Below are positions 56,514-64,000 of a stretch of 64,000 nucleotides of DNA, piece by piece. The notes beneath the pieces are model-generated. The model searched no databases and had not been told where the DNA came from. It saw only the letters and a program-made list of their open reading frames with translations. The position numbers and the translations under genes are program-made. This DNA is from Macrocybe gigantea (Eukaryota; Basidiomycota; Agaricomycetes; Agaricales; Callistosporiaceae), in contig SJRY01000117.1 in assembly GCA_011319805.1 (NCBI GenBank), positions 52,208 to 116,207 of the forward strand, given 5' to 3'. Positions within the stretch are counted from its first letter, which is position 1. Every line of letters starts with the position of its first letter.

Positions 56514-59500
56514 TCAATCCGTAGCATCTTCATGATCACTTTCGTCACTGTTATCACTTTCGTAGGTGTCCTCTTCGTAGTTCTCCTCATTAACCACCCT
56601 GGAAGACCTCTTCTTGGACTTGCTCTTCTTGGCTGGCCGTCGCTTGGACTTGCCCTTTTTGGCTGACAATTCCTTGGATAATTCCTCTGAGGCTGTGAAC
56701 TGGTGCCAATGCTCTGGTTCCCAAGCACTGGCAGGATTCATTTCCTTCCGGAGTACCACAGCCTCAGGTATGTTGGATTCGTAGGCTGCTGGGAAGGTCT
56801 TCGAAGCCTTCAGAAGCTGAGCATAGGTGATCTCTTCATCCGGTTTAATGACTGCAAAGGTGTCACTGTATGCACCAGCACACCAAATATCGAAGGCAGT
56901 GAACAGTCGCTTCTTTGATGCTGTTTCATCCTCCACGTCTTCTGTTGCTGTCGCCTGTCCTCCTGCTTTTGCCGGTCCTTTTCCTTTGGACTGTTGTGGT
57001 TTCGATTGTACTGTCGCGTTCTCCGGGGCATTCGATTTCGCTGCTCGCGGGGGCTGGCGACGACTTGGCATAGGAAAAACGACGTCAGAATTAGAAGATC
57101 CTAAGGAAAAAACCATTCGGATCACAGGCACAGGCTTCTTCTCAGCCTTGTCGAAGAAATGAAGATGATACGGATTGATTGCGTCAAATATATGGGGCAC
57201 CGGACTCGACATTTTCCTAACGTTCTTGATCTGCAAGAATATCGCGCCGACGTTTTGAGAGTGTAATCGATCGTCGTCATAGAGGAAGGGAACAATGATG
57301 TCGATTCCGAGTTGATTGTTATTACATAGAACCGCAGCGCCACGCCAAATGAGCCTCAATAGAAACTTCCGGTTCACCACCTTGTAATCATTAACCTTGA
57401 TGAAGTGATTGAAGTATATCTTGCTGTTGCGGAATGTGTCCCTGAATTTTCTCCTCTCATCGGGAGTTCGTTCCTTTGCCGGCATAGCTTCGCAGATGTC
57501 AGCGTATATCTCCGCCGGAAACAGGTGCTTGAAAAAATCTAGCAGTGGGAAAGCTGCAGCATGTTTGGCAGATGAAGCACTGTCACATGCAAGGGTAAGC
57601 AAGACAAGAGCGACGAGTTCACCACGGTCCCCTTTGTTTAAGCCAGGCGTTTTGAGCTCGTTGAGCAAAGAACCTGGCAGACTGTAGCCAGAACGTCGCA
57701 TGTACTTGCGTGCAGCCTCGGCAAGAATGGGCTCAGATGGAGCAACAGTGACCATGGATTCCAAGTTCTTGTCAACAGTCAGGCAGATTCGCATGTGGTC
57801 GGAGACTTGCTGTTTCTCTTTGTAATGCGCCTCCATAGTTGTGGCATTGAATTGCAGAGCCAGCCTGACAGCCATGCACGCTATGTACATTCAGAATCAG
57901 ATCAATACACAATAGTTGAAAACTCACCTAGGTCCTTATTGGCCGTATCACTACTGCCGAGTTTATTGAGTGCAAAAGAGACGATATTGTCCCTGTCGTC
58001 TTGACTACCATATTTATAACGAGTCGCAAAGCTAGACAAAACTCAAAATCAGGACCAGCTAGCCTGCAATATATTTGACGACATACAGAGGCCGTCCAAA
58101 CTTGACCATATATTCATATTGGGACACTTCCTGAATCGTTCGAGCACCGTCTCTGAGCTTTTCCGCGAATTGGTCAAACCCTAACTCCATGTAGGGCCGA
58201 AACACTTGCAATTGCTGCGTTAGCACTCGATTGGATCTATCTAGTTTGACGGGAGGAGCGAAATGCTGGATATTGCTCGTCGTGGAGAGGAACAAGGTGA
58301 AGATAGGGAGCTTGCACAGACGGCGTATGACGCGACGAAGGGTAAAGAAGAGCTCCTCGCTGCGATTGGATGGGTCAGCCAGAGAGTGCGCTTCATCAAA
58401 GGACAAAATTATCAGAGGTTCGTCATATATGGCATCTTTCTGAGGTTTGATTAGATTGACCAACGCCCGCGCAGCCGGAATTAGATCTGGTGCATATCGC
58501 ATACAAATGAGTCATGAACACACGCCATCATATAAACAAAACTCGACCTGTGGAAGCAAATGTGTACTTCTGATCGGGACTTTCAGGGATTAACTGCTTG
58601 GTCGCCGATGGCGGAGTACGCGGGTTTTCCTGTTTCGGAAGATATTGGCCCACCTTGCTGCTGGCAGCAGCATCATTATCTTTTTGTGCAACAAGAACCA
58701 GCTAAAACAAATTTGATCACGGTACCATGAATGCAAGCTATAACCCAGGCATTATAAATTTGACAAAGACTAACCTCACGGGCTCTTGCCACTACACTGC
58801 GGTAAAAATTCGTTCGCGGCTCTCCATGTTGGCGAAAACAAGCTTCAACACTCGAACTGTTTGGCTCCGTCATAAGAGCACGAAACTGAAAAGCAATGGC
58901 CTCTTCTATAGGATGGCTTGAGGGTGAAAGCTTAGACTTGATAGTTCGTATCACGCCCGATGTTATCTCGAACAGCGCTGTTAGATAAGCCGTGTAATAG
59001 ATGGCGGGATCGTCAAGTGTCGGAATATCCAACAAAAAGGTTCTTGCAGCGTCATCGGCCGGTGGGTATCCTGAAAAGGTTTTCACACACCTGATCAGAT
59101 GGACGAAAGGCATTACACACCGTTCGTGCCAGCCTTTCTTAAATTGACTGGAATAACAAGATGCGTCTTCGACAATTCGTCAACCATTCGAGATTTGCCG
59201 GTGCCCGACGATTGTACTATGGAAAGATGGAGAGAATAAGGGTCGGGATCGCCAACAAAGTTGTGGTATTCCGTGATAACTTTGAATAAACAAGAAGGTG
59301 CAGAGCCGGTGTAATGTTCGCCCCATGACTTTATCGTTGCTGGAGAAACTCATGAGTGCGAAGTCTGAGGCACGGATATGAATGTAACTACCTAACCTGC
59401 CGCCGTCTTCGATTTTGACGGTTGCGGATGGTCCTACGGGAGACGGTCTGACGGTTTCAATGAAAGCTGCATGAAGTACCAATTCTCTGATCACCAGTGG

Positions 59501-59936
59501 AACCAACGCTTTCAGATAAGACTTACGAAGTGTCCTCATCCCATCGAAATTTCCAGATAGGACGCAGGATCGGATGATTTCAACATATTCCGGGTGCATA
59601 ATCAGTTCTGACGACACCTCTGCAGAGCCCCGCTTGGATCTCAGGTTAGGCGATGCCTCCAGCACATTGAGGAAGACTACGATCGCCTGTCCGTAGTTAA
59701 AAGATGGGCTTTGAGCATCTTCCACGATTATCGGAGGCAGCGACGCAAGGATCTTGGCATTAATATCATGAGGCCCTTGCTATGAAGGGATACATCAGCG
59801 GCAGTGAATGCGGTGAACGAGATGAACGAACCTCGCTCATCTCTATATCCCCACCGCTTTCCATCCGCGTCGTTTTCCGTTGACGCTGATGAGGAGGAGA
59901 AGCTTCAGCTTGTCGTTTCAAGGAAGAATCAGCCAT
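56514..59936 (-). CDS. P-loop NTPase with C-terminal nuclease-like (PD-(D/E)XK-type) domain
   Basis: Large multi-exon gene. ATG at 59936 starts MADSSLKRQAEASP with a basic patch (HQRQRKTTRM), a likely nuclear signal. Exons 59936-59832 and 59779 onward lead to the ATPase core: Walker A SSGTGKSRMVDELS near 59200, Walker B LIILSFDEAHSLAD near 58400, then IFTLFLSTTSN as a sensor-1-like strand. The C-terminal half contains SSLLNELKTPGLNKGDRGEL-like, FNHFIKVNDYKVVNRKFLL, RGAAVLCNNNQLGIDIIVPF and GAIFLQIKNV; the spacing D..QxK resembles a restriction-endonuclease fold core. A Lys-rich then Glu/Asp-rich tail ends at 56514. Architecture matches the NTPase-plus-nuclease cores described for Crinkler-RHS-type proteins expanded in Agaricomycetes. 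Activity and role not known; the nuclease assignment is inference. Confidence 0.7.
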
Positions 59937-60254
59937 GGCTGGTAATGCAGGAAAACTGGGATACGAGATTGTTGGCGGAGTGGACAGACACACCATGATA
60001 TATATACGCGCTGATCACGTGATTGAATGGGAACATGGCCATGGGTGGCGTCCAGAAAACAAAAAGGTGTGGGCACGATTGCCCCAAGGGGTTTGGCGGC
60101 GTATGCGGTTTTGTGGAGTCATGGATGAGTGTGGCGAATGCAGAACACGTTGCTGAGGCGCTGAAGTGGCGGTCATGAGGGTCTTTCCTTTTCTGGTTCA
60201 AGCCTCCAACTGATCTGACGATCTCAATCAGCATCACTCCTCTCAGCAGACACA
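59937..60254. promoter_or_regulatory. divergent promoter, NTPase and TPI genes
   Basis: 318 bp between start codons. An alternating TA box lies at about 59998-60006, and GATCACGTGAT with CACGTG at 60016-60021. A pyrimidine-rich leader precedes the TPI ATG. Confidence 0.5.
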
Positions 60255-61278
<1,024 letters not shown>

Positions 61279-61726
61279 AAAGGTCGTCGAAATAACAACG
61301 AGGATATTAGTGTCATGTAAAAGCACCGTCTCGATGTATTTTTATGGATGTGGTGTTGCAATCTTATCTTATCAAAGGTGGAGCGACGATGGGCGCTAAG
61401 GAGCTCCACAACGCCATCCTCTCTTCTCCCGTCTCTACACTTGCCGCCAGGAGTAAATTCTAACTGCTTCACCGAACTCTAAGATGGGCAATTCAACAGA
61501 TTGTTCAATAACGACGGTGAGGCGGTCAGTGCCCACACACGTGTGCACAGATGGAAATGCCGCGGCAAATTATTTTCGTTATCACTTGCCGTGAAGATAA
61601 ACTTTATACCCCCGCAAGGATCTCTTCGTCCCTCAGCACCACACCCTAGAATTTCTCTTCACGTCCAACTTTGAGGCAAACTGCACCAGAAGCTGCACCC
61701 CAGATCTCCCGGATCCATACGCTTCC
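61279..61726. promoter_or_regulatory. upstream region of the SET-domain gene
   Basis: 448 bp after TPI. An ACTTTATAC box near 61598-61607 lies about 120 bp before the SET ATG. No other gene seen. Confidence 0.4.
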
Positions 61727-63031
61727 ATGGCCTTTGACTCCCCGATCTGCCTCCAACCGACGCCGTACGGCGGCCGCGGGTTTTTCGCTCGCAGATCAAT
61801 ACCCAAAGATACCCTTCTTCTCAGCTGCAGCGAGCCATACGCCGCCGTCATCTCCAAAAAGTTCGGCAAGGAGGTCTGCGCGCACTGCTTCGCGTACGCT
61901 TTCGAGTCGCGCCGGAACGCGTGGAACATCCGTCTGGATCTGGAACGCGTATCCGATGCCGGCTCCTCGTGCGCGCCTTCGAGTTTCGCGTCGGGTTCGC
62001 CCGGCGTCTGGTTCTGCACAGAGGCGTGCAGGGACGCGTGGGAGAGGGAGCACAATGCGCACGGGCTGCTTGGCGCGCTGTACGCTGCTCTCGACAGGCT
62101 CGCGCGCGTAGCGGCAGCGCCGACGAAGAAGCCCAAGGCCCTGCCCGTCCGACCGTTTCTGGACGGGGACGCCATCAAACCGGAGGACGTCACGCCCGAG
62201 CTGGTCGACGCGGCGTGGACGGCGGCGGAGGAGATGTACGATAAGTGCATGTGGTCAAAGTCCGCAGCGGGGTCGAGAAACGGAGGAAGGGCGACGCCGG
62301 TGTTGGAAGAGTACGAGCTCGATATGGCGCGCTTCGTCGCGTCCGCTATCGTCCGACGGTACCTTGAGGATCACCTCCATGCCCCGTCGTCTCCGCCATC
62401 CCATAACACTGACGCCAACGCCAACGTTCACCCAGAACTCACCTGGTCCGCGCTCCTGCGACTGCAGAACAACGAGCTCCCGCACCTCCGCACGCGACCA
62501 CACATGCTCGACTCGCACACGCGCATATATGGCTTCCTTCGGCACGCCATCTGCGGCGCGTCTGCGTCGCTTTTCCGTCGACGTCGACGAAACCGGGCCT
62601 GCGCGCTCTCGAGCCGTACATACGTACGAGCGAGACCGTCCGCGCCGTCCTCGTGCGCGATCAGGGCAATGCGTTCGGGATATGGGACAACGCCGCTGTG
62701 GGCGACCATGAGATGCTGGGGGGCATGTACACTTCTGCTTCGTTCTTCAACCACGGTCAGCATTTCTCTCGTCTGTCCAAAGCAACTGACGTCCATCCCG
62801 ATTGCACCATTTCTTTCTTCTTCGCGCCATCGTGTAGATTGCTCGCCAAACGTGCGCAAGCGCCGATCAGCCCGCGCGATGCAATTCTTCGCGTCCCGAG
62901 ACGTCGCCGCGGGAGAAGAGCTGTGCATCAGCTACGTCGATCCGAATGACTCCGTCTCTGAGCGCCGATCGGACCTTCTCAGGAGCTGGTTTTTGAATGC
63001 ACCTGCAGACGCTGTGGAGGACAGCTTCTGA
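61727..63031 (+). CDS. SET-domain methyltransferase-like protein (SMYD/Set6-type)
   Basis: Likely protein lysine methyltransferase. The N-terminus YGGRGFFARRSIPKDTLLL is the first SET half; a Cys cluster follows (KEVCAHCFAYAF, VWFCTEACRDAWEREH), resembling a reduced MYND finger inserted in the SET domain as in SMYD proteins. The second half reads GNAFGIWDNAAV, MYTSASFFNH, then across an intron DCSPNVRKRRSARAMQFFAS and GEELCISYVDPNDSVSERRS, carrying the NHxCxPN and GEELxISY motifs. One G appears to be missing in the run at 62595-62597, joining the two frames as RGLRALEPY. The intron at about 62754-62836 is GT-AG. Target unknown. Confidence 0.8.
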   Translation: MAFDSPICLQPTPYGGRGFFARRSIPKDTLLLSCSEPYAAVISKKFGKEVCAHCFAYAFESRRNAWNIRLDLERVSDAGSSCAPSSFASGSPGVWFCTEACRDAWEREHNAHGLLGALYAALDRLARVAAAPTKKPKALPVRPFLDGDAIKPEDVTPELVDAAWTAAEEMYDKCMWSKSAAGSRNGGRATPVLEEYELDMARFVASAIVRRYLEDHLHAPSSPPSHNTDANANVHPELTWSALLRLQNNELPHLRTRPHMLDSHTRIYGFLRHAICGASASLFRRRRRNRACALSSRTYVRARPSAPSSCAIRAMRSGYGTTPLWATMRCWGACTLLLRSSTTVSISLVCPKQLTSIPIAPFLSSSRHRVDCSPNVRKRRSARAMQFFASRDVAAGEELCISYVDPNDSVSERRSDLLRSWFLNAPADAVEDSF

Positions 63032-64000
63032 CGGCCACGAACCCGTCTGACGCTCCTTTTGACAAGAGCAACGAGTCACTTCCTAATTGAATTTGATTCG
63101 AGATGCACGAGCTTCTTTCGATCTCCTCGGGTTGTTCGCAGGGATTGCCTTAGTATGGCTGAGCATTCGATTTGTGGGGATTGCGCATGCCGCTGCCTTG
63201 TGTTTTCTTCGTTCCATCCCCTCGCGTTATTGGCATTTTAGAGCTGTTTGCATAGATGGAATACATTATCAAGGACAGAAAACCCTTACGCCTTGCGCTA
63301 CCTACATCGTAATCGGAGGATGCCAACGCTGCCGTATCTACACTCACGTCCAAAACCGCCCGATGAAGGCTAGAGAAGCCTCGCGTGTCGTAACGTTTTC
63401 CCCTTTGTGTCAGAAGAGTACGAGTCAAAAGCGCTTTCATAAACGCTCCATAAGCTCTTTCAGCCGTTATCTCTCTTCGCTTTTGCCCCACAAGGAGCTC
63501 AGGGTTACCAGGAATTCATGACACGTTCTTTCAACCCCAACAGCGTTTGAAACAACATCATGGCCGTTCTGGGCCTCCTCGATGCCTGCACAGCAGCGTG
63601 TTTTTGGGACTTCGGAAGAATGTTTGTCGCCAGACGTGACCTTGGGCGGTTGGCCCTAGAGCGGAACCGGATAAAAGAATTATTTCTGAGACCAGCATGT
63701 GTGCGGCGCGCTGGGAATAGCGCCCACAGCTTTCTGAAAGACACGCCCCAGCCTCCACGGCCTCGTGGCGTGTGTGCATGAATAGCACACTGAGTTGGCT
63801 TCGCATTTTTTTTTGCCTGATATTGGCTTTTTACTCGTTTCCTACCTTCTGAACAGATTAGGGCGGCACGATGTGATGCAAGAGGGCTCCTGTTGTCGAA
63901 AGACGCTACATTGAAAGACGAGAGAAGATCTTGCGAGGTTCTCGGTGTGCGGTGCAACGTGTCTTTCCGCAACTGTGAAGTTTCTTTTCCCTGCAAGGCC
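63032..64000. other. intergenic to window end, no gene seen
   Basis: About 970 bp after the SET gene. ORFs at 63505-63996 (-) and 63087-63521 (+) are compositionally random-looking. Nothing recognised. Confidence 0.45.

Noticed and set aside
63505..63996. 163-codon minus-strand ORF at the right edge
   Set aside because: Arg/Ser-rich without domains or plausible start context.

Overview
The window looks like nuclear DNA of a mushroom-forming basidiomycete (Agaricomycetes). Genes are densely packed on both strands and split by many short introns (mostly 45-85 nt, GT-AG with a few likely GC-AG). Several families are typical of that group: GT90/CAP10, DUF6534, trichodiene-synthase-like terpene cyclase, secreted intradiol dioxygenase, lactonase-type beta-propellers and a large P-loop NTPase/nuclease-like protein. 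No rRNA, tRNA or CRISPR array was recognised. Family names come from motif recognition by eye; no database search was possible.

Layout. 0-10 kb: 3' part-missing Qc-SNARE (-), small secreted protein (-), four-TM membrane protein (-), two small ORFs, a GT90 glycosyltransferase (+), an F-box protein (-) whose 5' end abuts a dispersed repeat, and a second small secreted protein (-). 10.5 kb: Tc1/mariner-type transposase relic. 11.4-26 kb: an aromatic-catabolism neighbourhood with 3-dehydroshikimate dehydratase, a QutG-like inositol monophosphatase family protein, a DUF6534 membrane protein, a Zn2Cys6 regulator, carboxy-cis,cis-muconate cyclase and a secreted intradiol dioxygenase. It is interrupted at 20.4-22.7 kb by a scrambled inverted duplication. 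26-31.5 kb: cyclin, histidine acid phosphatase and PI-PLC-X protein. 31.6-35.5 kb: terpene cyclase divergent from tRNA Um44 methyltransferase TRM44; this pair is the source of the 20.4-22 kb partial copy. 36-44 kb: GH5 protein and a tandem pair of two-TM proteins of unknown family. 45-63 kb: mainly housekeeping genes (ORC5, F-box-like protein, lactonase-like propeller, GLE1, mL54, triosephosphate isomerase, SET protein), plus the NTPase/nuclease-like protein at 56.5-59.9 kb.

How the genes may work together. The 11-26 kb block covers consecutive chemistry from the shikimate/quinate side to ring cleavage and lactonisation, next to a Zn2Cys6 regulator. The phosphatase and phospholipase genes are divergent and both look secreted. 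The rest is mostly independent housekeeping.

A caution for every model: about 20 coding exons appear to lack a single base, usually in a short homopolymer, including two sites in the essential triosephosphate isomerase gene. The simplest explanation is assembly error. I therefore call decay only where there is other evidence: truncation, a lost splice donor, or copy comparison.
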